A DNA stretch of 64,000 nt from Anaerolineales bacterium (GCA_030583925.1 CP129482.1:1674001-1738000); one strand, 5' to 3'; positions 35,624 through 45,360 are shown, counted from the stretch's first letter. Made by a program: numbers and translations. Notes: generated by a model from the letters alone, not told the origin.

Positions 35624-36936
35624 AATATTCTATCCGTTCGTCGTTTTCGCGTTACGTGCTTGTGCTGTTCGTATCCGTGCTGGCGTTGACCGTTGCGGGC
35701 CGCGTGGTCACATTATCCGGCGCGGCGGAATACTGCAAGGGCTGGCCCCTTTGTATTCCTAGCGCTCCGCTGGGCTGGTTGAAACTCGCTCACTTGTCGC
35801 TGGTGGGAATCGCTTTGCTGTTGATGGCGGCTGTCTTTCGTAAAGCATGGCGCGAACAAAGAGATAACCGTGTGTTGTTGCCGCTGACAACTATTCTCGC
35901 GGTCATGTTCTTCGGGCAGGCGTTGGTGGGCGCCATGTTGGTCGCGCAATCGGACGCGCGTCACTTGTTGATCTTGCACGAATTGACTACGATCGCGTTG
36001 TGGGTTTCGCTTATTTTGCTGGTCTACACCTCGGGCGCGCTGGCGACGAGTGAAATTGCCGACCCGGTGACCGACCGCCGTCAACGCGTCAAAGACTTCT
36101 TTTCGCTCTCGAAGCCGCTGATCGTCGGTCTGCTATTGATCACAACCTACGGCGGACTGGTGATCGGTATGAAAGCCTGGCCCTCTTTTTCGCTCACGCT
36201 GTGGACGTTGGTTGGCGGCGCGCTTGCGGCGGGCGGCTCAGGCGCGTTGAACCAATATATTGACCGCGAACTAGACCGGTTGATGAAGCGCACGGCGAAA
36301 CGTCCGTTAGCGGATGGACGCCTGACCGATGCCGAAGGTCTGGCGTTCGGGTTGGGTTTGTCGCTCCTCAGTTATTACCTCCTTGCTTGTTTTGTGAACG
36401 ACCTCGCCGCGTTGCTTTCGCTGGCAGGGATCGTCTATTACGTGATCATTTACAGCCTGTGGCTGAAAAAAGCGACGGTGCAAAACATTGTCATCGGCGG
36501 AGGGGCGGGGGCGATTCCTCCGATGGTGGGTTATGCCGCCGCCACGGGTCACCTCGATTGGACGGCGTGGATCCTCTTTGCGATCATTTTCATGTGGACG
36601 CCTCCGCACTTCTGGGCGCTTGCCATCGTCCGCATGAAAGATTACGAACATGCCGCTGTGCCGATGATGCCGGTCGTGCGCGGCGAACTGGAGACGCGCC
36701 GGCAGATCTTTGTGTACACCATTGAACTGGTGATCGTCACTTTGCTGTTGCCGATCCTCAATCTGGCTGGCACGTTCTACCTTGTCTCATCGTTGGTGTT
36801 GGGCGGCGCATTGTTATATGCCGCGTGGGCGGTTTGGCGCAAAGGCGGGAATAAGCTTGCCTGGCGCATGTACAAGTGGTCGAGTTCGTATTTAGTGTTC
36901 ATCTTTGTGGCAATCATGATCGATTCCGTGTTATGA
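35620..36936 (+). CDS. Fusion of half-size haem A synthase (CtaA) and haem O synthase (CtaB)
   Basis: 438 residues. Residues 1-140 form a four-helix CtaA half with H58 and H120 as likely haem ligands and the extracellular Cys pair C39/C45 (GAAEYCKGWPLC). Residues ~160-438 are a UbiA-type prenyltransferase, protohaem IX farnesyltransferase, with N211/D215/D219 (NQYIDRELDR... RTAKRP) and WTPPHFWALAI. The fusion would join farnesylation of haem B with oxidation of haem O. A half-size CtaA could act as a dimer. It follows SURF1 by an ATGA overlap and is followed by the GT-C gene in the same way. Confidence 0.88.
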   Translation: MKYSIRSSFSRYVLVLFVSVLALTVAGRVVTLSGAAEYCKGWPLCIPSAPLGWLKLAHLSLVGIALLLMAAVFRKAWREQRDNRVLLPLTTILAVMFFGQALVGAMLVAQSDARHLLILHELTTIALWVSLILLVYTSGALATSEIADPVTDRRQRVKDFFSLSKPLIVGLLLITTYGGLVIGMKAWPSFSLTLWTLVGGALAAGGSGALNQYIDRELDRLMKRTAKRPLADGRLTDAEGLAFGLGLSLLSYYLLACFVNDLAALLSLAGIVYYVIIYSLWLKKATVQNIVIGGGAGAIPPMVGYAAATGHLDWTAWILFAIIFMWTPPHFWALAIVRMKDYEHAAVPMMPVVRGELETRRQIFVYTIELVIVTLLLPILNLAGTFYLVSSLVLGGALLYAAWAVWRKGGNKLAWRMYKWSSSYLVFIFVAIMIDSVL

Positions 36937-38492
36937 GACAAAGTAAGCCGATCACGCGCGCTCAATGGTCAACGTTGATCTTGATTCTGGCGTGCGCCCT
37001 CGGGGCGTACGTCCGCTTCAGTCCGACGTGGTTGGCGGGGTTCGCAGTCAACGATGGCGGCATGTTCGCCGTGATGGTGGACGACCTGCGCGCCAATCAT
37101 TTTATCCTTCCCGCGTTCACAACCTATAACCATTTGGAAATCCCGTACGCGTATCCGCCGCTGGGGTTCTATTTGGGCGCGCTGGCTTCGCTCCTCTTCG
37201 GACTTGATTCTGTTCAAATCGTCCGTTGGGTACCGGCGTTTTTTGCGTCGCTTTCCGTCCCGGCGTTTTACTTGCTTGCGCGGTATCTGCTGAAAAATAA
37301 CTTCCACGCGGCAGTTTCAACATTCTTCTTCGCGTTGATGCCGCGTGCGCTCTCGTGGTTCGTGATGGGCGGCGGACTTACGCGTAGTCCCGGTCAATTC
37401 TTCATGCTGCTCACGCTGGCGTTTGTGATCCGCCTCTATGAAGAAAACCGCCGCTCCGATATTTTGCTCGCGGGCTTCTTCGGTGGGTTGGCGGTGATGA
37501 GTCATCCCGAAGCCGCAGTGCATACATTTGTCTCGGCGGTCTTTTTTTGGCTCATGCTATCCAGAAGCCGCGCGAAGTTTATTCAATCACTGCTTGTGGG
37601 TCTTGTGGTGTTGACCGTCTCCGCGCCGTGGTGGGCGAGCGTAATTTCCAATCATGGTCTCGAACCGTTGTTGAACGGCGCCGCGACCGGCTCGAAATTT
37701 GCGGCGGTGTTCAATTTGATCTTCTTCGTTTTTACGGAAGAACCCTACGCGACGGTGATCGCGGTCCTCGGCTTGATCGGGATTGCGCGCCGCTTCGCTC
37801 GCCGGGACTATCTGCTCCCGTTGTGGATGGCGATTCCCTTCTTTGTGGAGGGGCGGAGCGCGGCGGGTCCCGCTTCGATTCCGCTGGCGATGCTTGCCGC
37901 GCTGGGGCTGGTGGAGGTTATCCTACCGGCGATCCAGCCGTCCCCGTCGGAAGAAGCGGAAGTTTCATCCGCAGAACGGAACGTTTTTATTTATCTGATC
38001 CTGTTTCTGGTTTTTTCCGCCTATCAGTTCGGGTTGGGATTATCCAAGGCGACGTTGTATCCGCCTGATGCGCAGGCGATGCGCTGGGTTCAGCAAAATA
38101 CGCCGCAGGACGCGCGCTTCCTTGTGTTGACGGGGACAACGTCGGTCTCGTGCGATTCGGTGTTGGAATGGTTCCCTGCCATCAGCGGGAGGAAAAGTTT
38201 GCTCACGGTGCAAGGCGCCGAATGGACGAAGGGCGCGGGCTTCAACGAGTACGTCCGCTCGACGTATGCCGTGCAGGAGTGTTTGTCGAACGGCGATCTC
38301 GCTTGTCTCGATGGCGCGCTTGACCGCGCGGAGTACGACTACATTTATGTTTCGAAGATCTTGCGGGTGAACAATTGCAGTCCGCTTGCGCCCCAGCGTG
38401 AATTTCCGTATTTTGTGGAGAGTCTCAAATCGGATTCGGGGTTTGAAGTGGTGTATGAGACGGATGGCGTTTTGATCTCGCGCCTGAGATGA
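36933..38492 (+). CDS. GT-C-like polytopic membrane protein (putative glycosyltransferase)
   Basis: 519 residues with about ten hydrophobic segments, then a C-terminal soluble domain from ~370 (LYPPDAQAMRWVQQNTPQDARFLVLTG). The first extracytoplasmic loop (FAVNDGGMFAVMVDDLR) has acidic residues in the position where GT-C enzymes keep their catalytic carboxylate, and ends with YAYPPLGFY. These enzymes use polyprenyl-phosphate sugars. ATG 36933 overlaps the CtaB stop (ATGA), chosen over a longer frame inside ctaB. Its place in an oxidase-assembly operon is odd; the link is unknown. Confidence 0.72.
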   Translation: MRQSKPITRAQWSTLILILACALGAYVRFSPTWLAGFAVNDGGMFAVMVDDLRANHFILPAFTTYNHLEIPYAYPPLGFYLGALASLLFGLDSVQIVRWVPAFFASLSVPAFYLLARYLLKNNFHAAVSTFFFALMPRALSWFVMGGGLTRSPGQFFMLLTLAFVIRLYEENRRSDILLAGFFGGLAVMSHPEAAVHTFVSAVFFWLMLSRSRAKFIQSLLVGLVVLTVSAPWWASVISNHGLEPLLNGAATGSKFAAVFNLIFFVFTEEPYATVIAVLGLIGIARRFARRDYLLPLWMAIPFFVEGRSAAGPASIPLAMLAALGLVEVILPAIQPSPSEEAEVSSAERNVFIYLILFLVFSAYQFGLGLSKATLYPPDAQAMRWVQQNTPQDARFLVLTGTTSVSCDSVLEWFPAISGRKSLLTVQGAEWTKGAGFNEYVRSTYAVQECLSNGDLACLDGALDRAEYDYIYVSKILRVNNCSPLAPQREFPYFVESLKSDSGFEVVYETDGVLISRLR

Positions 38493-39950
38493 CTATTTTT
38501 GTTGGATGATGGCGGCTACGGGGTCTTCGTAAACGACAGTCCAATCGTTTTCGTTTTTTAGTTGATCTGCTAACGGTGAATTTGTAGGAATGAGCGCCCA
38601 CTCGATTTGATATTGGTCCAGCAGACTGTGCCAATCATTTTGAGCGAGCATGATCGTTTCATAGTCGCGCATCAGGGATTCGCCGTAGAAGTCGCTTTGG
38701 CTGTCTACAAAAACCAATTCACGGGGCCACAAACGATAAAGCAGATAGCCGCCCCAGTTGAAATCGTTGAACATTCTGCCTTCGAGCGGATTCTCCTCCA
38801 GCCAATCCGCTGCGTGGACAGGAAATACCTGCGGGTTGAATTGATGTATCTCTTTGCCCTCTGAATGGCGATACGAGATAAACACAACTGCAAGCGCAAT
38901 AATAATCGTTGGAAATAAAGCCGACTTGCTTGGCGTTGAGGAGCTAGTAAAACGAGCGTCAATTTTTTTCCAGCTCGTAAATTCATTGGTTTTTGCTGAA
39001 ATCCATTCCGCCAAAATCGGCGCGCTGGCGATTGCAAAAAGAGGAATATTCCTTGTCATCAGCAGGGACATTGCTCCCAGCCCGCCCAGCAGAAAAACGT
39101 GCGCGGCTGAGATATTTCGACGATTGAGGAGAGCGAAAATTACAGCGAGAGTAAGCAGGATGATAAACGGCGTAATGGAAGGGTCGGCAAAGTTCGGCGG
39201 CATTGTTTCGGCAGTGCGGCTGAGGATGAAGGCGCTTCGGTTGTTGAGAACCGCTTCCCAGTTGCGCCAGAGATCAGGCGTAATAACGGACGCGCCGAGA
39301 GAGGTTAGCCCGATAAGCAGATATTTTCTGCCCATGTCGTTGGTTGTTTGGCTTCGCAACTTGTCCCATAGCCAGCCAGCGAAATAGGCGGTAAGCGCGA
39401 GGAAGCCGAAGATGAATCCGCCGTGCAGGTTTACCCAAAGGAGCATCAATAACGGGAAGATGAAAGGTCGAACCGGTTTATTTCTCCGAACTTGCTCCAA
39501 TTTGTTCAGCCAGATCGCAATGAACAGAAAGGTGATGATGTGCGGTCGCGGAAGCCAATGGATGCTCGAAGCCGCGACTGCCAGTAAAGTTACAGTCAGC
39601 GAAATTAACGGGGATTGACTTCGGCGTAACGAATCATCGTAGAGCAGGGAGAATGTGACCGCAATCAGGGCGGCTGTGAGGAGAATAACCCCATCTAACC
39701 CCAAAAGGCGATTTGCGATAGCCAACAAGACTTGCGTCATCCACTCATACGGCGGACGGGACGCGCCGGTCAATGTATGTGAGAACAGATCGCTCGTGGG
39801 GATGACGCGATGGTCGAGGATGTAATTTCCGAGGGTGAGGTGTCGCCCGAGGTCGCTGTCAATGCCGAGCATTTGGGCGCCGGAAAGAAGCGCGCTGAGA
39901 AAGACTGCAAGAAAGACAAAATCCTGCAAACGAAGCGGAGAGCTCTTCAT
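38493..39950 (-). CDS. GT-C-like polytopic membrane protein, convergent with the previous gene
   Basis: 485 residues with about ten hydrophobic segments. The first loop (SDLGRHLTLGNYILDHRVIPTSDLFSHT) and LPRPHIITFLFIAIWLNKLEQVRR resemble uncharacterised GT-C-like or oligosaccharyltransferase-type proteins; a soluble C-terminal domain (VHAADWLEENPLEGRMFNDFNWGGYLLYRLWPRELVFVDSQ) follows. Its stop directly abuts that of the opposite gene (38492/38493). ATG 39950 is preferred over a longer frame from 39992 because TACAAT lies 6 nt upstream and the longer frame would enter the rpoD terminator. Confidence 0.72.
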   Translation of the reverse strand: MKSSPLRLQDFVFLAVFLSALLSGAQMLGIDSDLGRHLTLGNYILDHRVIPTSDLFSHTLTGASRPPYEWMTQVLLAIANRLLGLDGVILLTAALIAVTFSLLYDDSLRRSQSPLISLTVTLLAVAASSIHWLPRPHIITFLFIAIWLNKLEQVRRNKPVRPFIFPLLMLLWVNLHGGFIFGFLALTAYFAGWLWDKLRSQTTNDMGRKYLLIGLTSLGASVITPDLWRNWEAVLNNRSAFILSRTAETMPPNFADPSITPFIILLTLAVIFALLNRRNISAAHVFLLGGLGAMSLLMTRNIPLFAIASAPILAEWISAKTNEFTSWKKIDARFTSSSTPSKSALFPTIIIALAVVFISYRHSEGKEIHQFNPQVFPVHAADWLEENPLEGRMFNDFNWGGYLLYRLWPRELVFVDSQSDFYGESLMRDYETIMLAQNDWHSLLDQYQIEWALIPTNSPLADQLKNENDWTVVYEDPVAAIIQQK

Positions 39951-39956
39951 GCAAAG

Positions 39957-39962
39957 ATTGTA
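39957..39962 (-). promoter_or_regulatory. -10 element of a likely leaderless promoter for the GT-C-like gene
   Basis: TACAAT on the minus strand, 6 nt before ATG 39950, directly after the rpoD terminator. Confidence 0.55.
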
Positions 39963-39966
39963 AATC

Positions 39967-40001
39967 AAAAAGCGATGACGTTGGAACATCATCGCTTTTT
40001 T
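39967..40001 (-). terminator. Rho-independent terminator of rpoD
   Basis: A 12-bp stem with AAAAAGCGATGA/TCATCGCTTTTT around a 10-nt loop. T-rich on both sides, so it can act on the minus strand after the rpoD stop at 40003. Confidence 0.85.
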
Positions 40002-40002
40002 G

Positions 40003-41214
40003 TTACTCTCCCAAATAATCTCTCAATTTGCGCCGAATGGTCGGGTGGCGCAGGCGGCTCAAGGCTTGGGCTTCGATCTGGCGGACGCGTTCGCGCGTCA
40101 CGCCCATTTTGCGACCCACTTCTTCGAGGGTGTATGCCTGCCCGTCGAGCAAGCCGTAGCGCAATTGCAAAATGCGGACTTCGCGCGGCGGCAATCCGTT
40201 CAACACTTCGCCGAGGTGTTCTTTCAAAAGGTTGTATGTGGCAGTGTCGTCGGGTGGAGGCGCCTCATCGTCTTCGATGAAATCGCCGAGGACCGAATCT
40301 TCTTCATCGTCGGTCGGGGTTTCCAGCGAGAGTGGACGCCGCGCCACCTGAATCATGTTCTCGACTTTCTTCGGCGGGACATCGAGCGCTTCGGCAATTT
40401 CTTCCACGCTGGGTTCGCGCCCGAGACGTTGGGTCAGCTGGTGTTGCACGCGCAGGAGTTTGTTGATCTGGTCGCCCATGTGGACCGGGACGCGGATCGT
40501 GCGTCCCTGATCGGCGATAGCGCGCGTGACCGCTTGGCGAATCCACCACGTGGCGTAGGTGGAGAATTTGTGTCCGCGGCGATAGTCGAATTTCTTGGTC
40601 GCGCGGATGAGACCGATATTGCCTTCCTGGATCAGATCGAGGAAGGGAACGCCGCGTCCCATGTATTTTTTGGCAACAGAAATGACCAAGCGCGAGTTGG
40701 CTGTGATGAGGTGTTCGCGCGCCGCCCAGCCGTCTTCGATGAGTTTGCGCAGGTCGGCGCGGCGGCGGGGAGTGGCGTTTCCTTTTGCCAGTTCTTCGCG
40801 CGACATACGCCCGCGTTCGATGCGCTGTGCGAGTTTTACTTCTTCCTCTGCGGTGAGCAGGGGAACGCGGCTGACCTCTTTGAGGTACAAGCCGATCGTG
40901 TCATCCGTATCAATGTTGGCGAGGTAATCGTCGAGGGCGAGGTCAATTTCCGGCTCGGCTTCTGTGGCTTCCACCGCGACGAGCTCGTCCTCGGTGGGTT
41001 CCGCGGTGGCGGTATCCTCCACGAAGGGAATCCCCGCGCTTAAGAGAGCCGAAAAAGCCTCTTCGAGCTGTTCCACATCCTGTTCGGCTTCAGGGAAGAA
41101 GTGGAGAATATCATCGAGCGTGACGTATGATTTCTGCCGCCCCAACTCGACCAGCCGCGCGATCGCGGGAAACTCCTCTTCTTCATCCACCATCAAAATC
41201 TTATCTACATCCAT
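40003..41214 (-). CDS. rpoD: Primary sigma factor RpoD/SigA
   Basis: A 403-residue sigma70. An N-terminal region 1.1-like acidic part (residues 1-95, including [23 protein letters not shown]) precedes region 1.2 ([25 protein letters not shown]), region 2 ([46 protein letters not shown]), region 3 and region 4.2 ([21 protein letters not shown]). This is the housekeeping factor that should recognise the TATAAT elements in the window. It has its own sigma70-type promoter and strong terminator. The ribosome-binding site before ATG 41214 is weak (AGAATGG). Confidence 0.97.
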   Translation of the reverse strand: MDVDKILMVDEEEEFPAIARLVELGRQKSYVTLDDILHFFPEAEQDVEQLEEAFSALLSAGIPFVEDTATAEPTEDELVAVEATEAEPEIDLALDDYLANIDTDDTIGLYLKEVSRVPLLTAEEEVKLAQRIERGRMSREELAKGNATPRRRADLRKLIEDGWAAREHLITANSRLVISVAKKYMGRGVPFLDLIQEGNIGLIRATKKFDYRRGHKFSTYATWWIRQAVTRAIADQGRTIRVPVHMGDQINKLLRVQHQLTQRLGREPSVEEIAEALDVPPKKVENMIQVARRPLSLETPTDDEEDSVLGDFIEDDEAPPPDDTATYNLLKEHLGEVLNGLPPREVRILQLRYGLLDGQAYTLEEVGRKMGVTRERVRQIEAQALSRLRHPTIRRKLRDYLGE

Positions 41215-41244
41215 TCAGTTCTTGTCCATTCTCTCTTTTTTATC

Positions 41245-41273
41245 AGAATACACTTTTTCGATGCCAGAATCAA
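41245..41273 (-). promoter_or_regulatory. Sigma70-type promoter of rpoD
   Basis: On the minus strand: -35 TTGATT (41273-41268), 17-nt spacer, -10 TATTCT (41250-41245). It gives a short leader of about 25 nt before ATG 41214. Consistent with autoregulation. Confidence 0.6.
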
Positions 41274-41323
41274 GCCCCTTTCATTTCTCTTTCATAGACG
41301 CTTCAGCAAGCCAAATGTTACGG

Positions 41324-41950
41324 CTAAGGAGCGGAGGCGGTCGAAGTTGGCGTGGCAGGCTCGGGCGTCGAAGAAGGAAGCGGGGTCTCTGTCGGAACAG
41401 GGCTGGGGGTGGGCGTCTCCAAATAAGGCGGATTGCGCAACAAGTTGAGCAGTGAGTCAATGGAGGCTTTGTCCACTATCACCACGTCTCCACTTGGGCT
41501 GAGCGCGTAGTATCCATTTTCTGTTGGGGTGATAACACCGATGGCTACTTTTCGTTCCACCTTATCGCTATATCTGACAATGATGGCATATTCAGGATCG
41601 TTCAAGCCGACGACTTCGAGATCGAGATTGGGGATGGTGTCTTCGATTTGCAGTGTGGTGAGTTGACTCACTGCCGCTTCGGGCGCACTTTGGTCTGCTG
41701 AGGCTTTGAGCGGCTGGATCAACGCCCACGCGTTATCGGCATTTTTCGCTACTTCGACGGTTTCGCCCGTTTTTGCTTCAATGCGAATACTGGAGGGGAC
41801 CCCATCTTCCGCGTTGAAGAGATAGACGATAGCCTCGGTTGGTTCAGCCGTGGCGGCGTTTTCTGTGGTTTCTTTGCGGTTGTTGACGAAGTAATAGGCT
41901 CCTACTGCGATCAACAGCGCTAGGAGGTACGCGAGAGTCGAACGACGCAT
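41324..41950 (-). CDS. DUF4340-like membrane-anchored protein of the Gld-type ABC operon
   Basis: 208 residues: one N-terminal TM helix (about 5-22), an extracytoplasmic beta-rich domain (IVYLFNAEDGVPSSIRIEAKTGETVEVAKNADNAWALIQPLKASADQ...) as in DUF4340 proteins, and a Pro/Thr-rich C-terminus. DUF4340 genes often follow GldG-like genes. It starts 7 nt after the stop of the GldG-like gene, with AGGTCAA upstream, and is last in the operon. It may be an accessory subunit of the exporter. Confidence 0.82.
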   Translation of the reverse strand: MRRSTLAYLLALLIAVGAYYFVNNRKETTENAATAEPTEAIVYLFNAEDGVPSSIRIEAKTGETVEVAKNADNAWALIQPLKASADQSAPEAAVSQLTTLQIEDTIPNLDLEVVGLNDPEYAIIVRYSDKVERKVAIGVITPTENGYYALSPSGDVVIVDKASIDSLLNLLRNPPYLETPTPSPVPTETPLPSSTPEPATPTSTASAP

Positions 41951-41956
41951 GTTGAC

Positions 41957-43579
41957 CTACCCTTGTCGTCGGCGTTGCAGCCAAGTAACGATGCCCAGCG
42001 CTATGAAGATGCCGGGCATAACCAGTCCGACGATCAGCATTAGCATCAGCATCCGCAGTTGCGAGGCTGGCTGGAAGACGCGTGATACGGGTTGTTTGGG
42101 CGTTATCCCAATAGCATCTTGCTCCGCCGCCCAATCCACCGAGTTGATGAATAAGTCGCTGTTACCGTAACCGGAATCGAAGACCTGATCGCTGGCAAAT
42201 TGCGATGTGCCGAAAACGACCACGCGTCCGCCGGTGGTGAGGTTTTCCGACGCGGCGGCTAGCGCCAGCGGTCCGAGAGTTTCCGTCGCTTCATCGTAGC
42301 TGGGGGGCCAGCCAGCCTCGGTGAGGCTATCGAAATTCTTTTCTCCCCACGAGCGGTCGGTCGTTGAAACGAGTTGGCTGAGTTCAACTCCCTGTTTGCT
42401 GAAATCCAGCGTCAGGCTTCGTGTGAGCGGGAAGAACGAATCGAGGTTCGAGATTTGGCTGGTGATCGGGTGACTGGTATCGTATGACTCGGCGAACCCG
42501 ATGCTGAGCCGTGGGTCGGAACTCTCGAGGTCAATTATGAAATCGTTATTAAGCGTGATGCCCCAATCTTCTGTTAACATGGCAGCCAAGGGATCAGCCG
42601 CGTCGCCAAAGTTTGTCAGGATGGTTGGGTCTTCCATGACCACTAAAGCTCCGCCTCCATTAAGAAACCCGCGCAATAGTTCGACCTCTTTTTCCGAAAT
42701 GGGACGTTGAGGGCCGGCAATGATGATCACGTCCGCATCTTCCGGAATTTTGTTCTCGGCGAGCAAACTTAGACTTTTCACGCCGTAGTTTTTGCTCTTT
42801 AGCGTTGTGCCTGCGCGGGTCAGAGCGGTGTTGTCTTCGTTAATCTGTTCGGGGTCGCGTTCGCCATGCCCGGTAAGGAAGTATACGACGCGGTCCTCCG
42901 GGTTAATGAGCCGGATCAACGCTTTCAGAATCTCGGATTCAGTAGCAGACGCGGCGATCTCAGAACGATCTCCCATTTGCAAAAGGACTTTCCCGTCGCC
43001 GGTGATGCCCGCTTCGCGCGCTCGTTGAGGGTCGCGGTTCGGATCTACGAATTCATAATCGAATTTATCTTTGCTGTTGGCTTTGATATTCCCGAAGAGC
43101 TGTTCCGCCGACTCTCTGCTTCGGTTCTGTGTAAAGAACGCGGTAGCGGTGACTTTTTCAGGCAACTTTTCTAGCGCTGTGACCATTTCGGGAGCAAGCG
43201 TGTTCGCTTGCTCTTCGGTCAAGTCTGCGACTTGGGTTGGGTTGTCGAAGGCTAGGAAGTTGACGATGACCAACGTAAGCGTGAAGGCGATCACAGCAAT
43301 AAGCGTGTTGCCTCCGTATTTTGCCTGTCTGCCAGTGAGAAATCGCTGGACTTTTGCCGGCTCAAGGAACGCATACACCGCAAGTCCGATGATCAGCAGC
43401 CCCAGGCTGACCCAAAGCGCATTGGTGAGCCGCTCGGGGGATTCAGCGGTGTATAAGCCAAGCGCGATCACGCCTTTGGCGGCGCCGAGCAAAGCAGTGG
43501 AGATACATGCCAGCAGCGCGACGATAAGCGCGACGAATGTGTAGTTTCGCCACGCGGGTTGGGTATTCTTCTTTTTCAT
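41957..43579 (-). CDS. GldG-like ABC transporter auxiliary protein
   Basis: 540 residues. Two TM helices near the N-terminus (about 10-32 and 42-64), another at about 82-104, then a long extracytoplasmic domain with the ABC_transp_aux/GldG signature (VVYFLTGHGERDP, VIIIAGPQRPISEKEVELLRGFLNGGGALVVMEDP) and a C-terminal TM helix (about 505-528). GldF/GldG proteins pair with an ABC ATPase in gliding or export complexes. The start at ATG 43579 shares its A with the permease stop (TAATG), so the two are coupled. Confidence 0.87.
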   Translation of the reverse strand: MKKKNTQPAWRNYTFVALIVALLACISTALLGAAKGVIALGLYTAESPERLTNALWVSLGLLIIGLAVYAFLEPAKVQRFLTGRQAKYGGNTLIAVIAFTLTLVIVNFLAFDNPTQVADLTEEQANTLAPEMVTALEKLPEKVTATAFFTQNRSRESAEQLFGNIKANSKDKFDYEFVDPNRDPQRAREAGITGDGKVLLQMGDRSEIAASATESEILKALIRLINPEDRVVYFLTGHGERDPEQINEDNTALTRAGTTLKSKNYGVKSLSLLAENKIPEDADVIIIAGPQRPISEKEVELLRGFLNGGGALVVMEDPTILTNFGDAADPLAAMLTEDWGITLNNDFIIDLESSDPRLSIGFAESYDTSHPITSQISNLDSFFPLTRSLTLDFSKQGVELSQLVSTTDRSWGEKNFDSLTEAGWPPSYDEATETLGPLALAAASENLTTGGRVVVFGTSQFASDQVFDSGYGNSDLFINSVDWAAEQDAIGITPKQPVSRVFQPASQLRMLMLMLIVGLVMPGIFIALGIVTWLQRRRQG

Positions 43580-44325
43580 TATCTCCATCTCCGAATTTCG
43601 ATTGCCACCGTTCCGGTGAACAGCCCGATCGCGATGAGGCTGAGGAAGTACACAAGGTCAGACAGGTAAATATTCCCTTGGTTGAGCGCGCCGCTAAAGT
43701 GCGAGTTGAGCACCAGATAATTGAAAAAGTCACTGCCCACCGGTATCAGGCTGGCGGGAATTCCTACCAACCACCACAAGAAGATGAACAGCCCCAGCGT
43801 GGTGATGAACGCCGTCACCTGATTGCTAAACATGGCGGAAATGCCAACGCCTAGCGCGATCAACGCGCCGCTGAGGAGAATCAGCGCCAAATAAGATGAG
43901 ATCAGCAATTTCCAATCCAGACCCGGCGAGACTTGCGAGTTCAAGATGATGGGGTATAGAACCGTCACTAGAATGAGCGTGAGAACAAACAGGAAACTGC
44001 CTAGCCACTTTCCGGCGACCAACTCGAAGTCGCGGACCGGAGCCGTGAGGAGCAGTTCGATCGTCCCGGTGCGGGTTTCATCCGCAAGGACGCGCATGGT
44101 CAGCGCGGGAATCGAGAGTAAAAGAAGAAATCCGAACAAGTTATTGACCTCTGGGATTTCAGGCACGAATCCGCCGCCGAAGCCTCCGCCTTGGTTTGCC
44201 GCTAACAACATCAGCGCGAAATATCCGCCGACGAGGAATAACAAAGCCACGGCAACTACGTAAGCGATCGGGCTGATAAAGTAATGGTCATATTCGCGCT
44301 TTGCGATGGTCCAAATGTTACGCAT
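43579..44325 (-). CDS. ABC transporter permease (GldF-like)
   Basis: 248 residues with six hydrophobic helices and the typical ABC-2 opening (RNIWTIAKREYDHYFISPIAYVV). It has the RVLADETRTGTIELLLTAPVRDFELVAGKWL motif of GldF/ABC-2 permeases, which couples to the ATPase. GTGAGG precedes ATG 44325. It lies 9 nt after the ATPase gene and overlaps the GldG start. Together they form the membrane core of the exporter. Confidence 0.92.
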   Translation of the reverse strand: MRNIWTIAKREYDHYFISPIAYVVAVALLFLVGGYFALMLLAANQGGGFGGGFVPEIPEVNNLFGFLLLLSIPALTMRVLADETRTGTIELLLTAPVRDFELVAGKWLGSFLFVLTLILVTVLYPIILNSQVSPGLDWKLLISSYLALILLSGALIALGVGISAMFSNQVTAFITTLGLFIFLWWLVGIPASLIPVGSDFFNYLVLNSHFSGALNQGNIYLSDLVYFLSLIAIGLFTGTVAIEIRRWR

Positions 44326-44334
44326 GGTTCTGCC

Positions 44335-45270
44335 TCACGATGATTTCTTGCTGGATGTATTTTCGCGGGTGAGTTCGAGGAAGATCTCCTCGAGGCTCAT
44401 GCCCACCGAGCGCATTTCCAAAAGATCGTAGCCGCCTTGGACGACCGTCTTTGCGACTTGCGGGCGCGCGTCTTGCCCAGCGGAAAACTCGAATTCAATC
44501 GAACCGTCCGCCTTGGTCTCGACATCTTTTACGCCTTTGATCTTCTTGACCTTTGCCGCGAGATCATCTGACTCGCCGCGCACGCGCAGGACGACGCGTT
44601 GTTCGCCGACCAGCCTCGATTGGAGGTTTTCGGGCGTATCCTCGGCGACGATCTTTCCTTTATTGATGATGAGTACCCGGTCGCAGATCTGTTGCGCCTC
44701 TGAAAGGATGTGCGTCGAGAACAGCACAGTGCGGTCTTTTCCGATCTCGCGAATTACGGCACGGATCTCCACCACTTGGCTTGGATCGAGACCGATGGTC
44801 GGCTCATCGAGGATCAGCACTTCCGGGCGATGAAGCAATGCCTGAGCCAAGCCCACGCGCTGGCGCATCCCTTTGGAGAATGTGCCGATATAACTGTTCG
44901 CGCGCGCGTCGAGGTTGACTGAATCGAGCGTTTCGAGCGCTCGTTCTTCTGCGTTCGGGATGTGGCGCAACTCGCCCATGAATTTCAAGTATTCGAAGGC
45001 GGTCATTTCATTGTAGAGGGGAACCGTTTCAGGCAGATACCCGACTCGTTTGCGGACTTCGAGCGATTCTTCGACAACGTCGTATCCTGCCACCGTGATC
45101 GTCCCTTCTGTAGGAGGCATATACCCGGTGAGGATCCGCATGGTCGTTGTTTTGCCCGCGCCATTCGGACCAAGAAAGCCAACGATCTCACCTTGCTTTG
45201 CGTCGAAACTGATGTTGTTGAGCGCGCGGCGCGCTCCGTAATCTTTTATGAGACCGCTGACTTGTATCAT
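44335..45270 (-). CDS. ABC transporter ATP-binding protein (GldA-like)
   Basis: A 311-residue NBD with Walker A GPNGAGKT (34-41), signature FSKGMRQRVGLAQALL, Walker B VLILDEPTIGLDP and an H-loop (LFSTHILSEAQ). The C-terminal DUF4162-like extension (about 220-305) is typical of ABC-2/GldA ATPases. ATG 45270 is chosen since AGGAGCG lies 5 nt upstream; a longer frame from 45306 lacks a site. It heads the four-gene operon with GldF-, GldG- and DUF4340-like genes; in other phyla such transporters serve gliding or envelope export. Confidence 0.93.
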   Translation of the reverse strand: MIQVSGLIKDYGARRALNNISFDAKQGEIVGFLGPNGAGKTTTMRILTGYMPPTEGTITVAGYDVVEESLEVRKRVGYLPETVPLYNEMTAFEYLKFMGELRHIPNAEERALETLDSVNLDARANSYIGTFSKGMRQRVGLAQALLHRPEVLILDEPTIGLDPSQVVEIRAVIREIGKDRTVLFSTHILSEAQQICDRVLIINKGKIVAEDTPENLQSRLVGEQRVVLRVRGESDDLAAKVKKIKGVKDVETKADGSIEFEFSAGQDARPQVAKTVVQGGYDLLEMRSVGMSLEEIFLELTRENTSSKKSS

Positions 45271-45303
45271 TGGCGCTCCTTCAAAAGGGGGATGAAGTTC
45301 TGA

Positions 45304-45341
45304 CAAATAAAAGGCACGCCGAGCCGGTGGGCTGCCGTGCC
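45304..45341 (-). terminator. Terminator-like hairpin in the leader of the ABC operon
   Basis: On the minus strand a hairpin (outer GGCACG/CGTGCC, inner AGCC/GGCT, loop of 4, internal mismatch) is followed by TTTTATTTG. It lies between a strong promoter (45389-45361) and ATG 45270. It could be an attenuator of the ABC operon or the terminator of the upstream EF-hand gene. Confidence 0.6.
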
Positions 45342-45360
45342 AATCTGTTCATCGTGAAAT

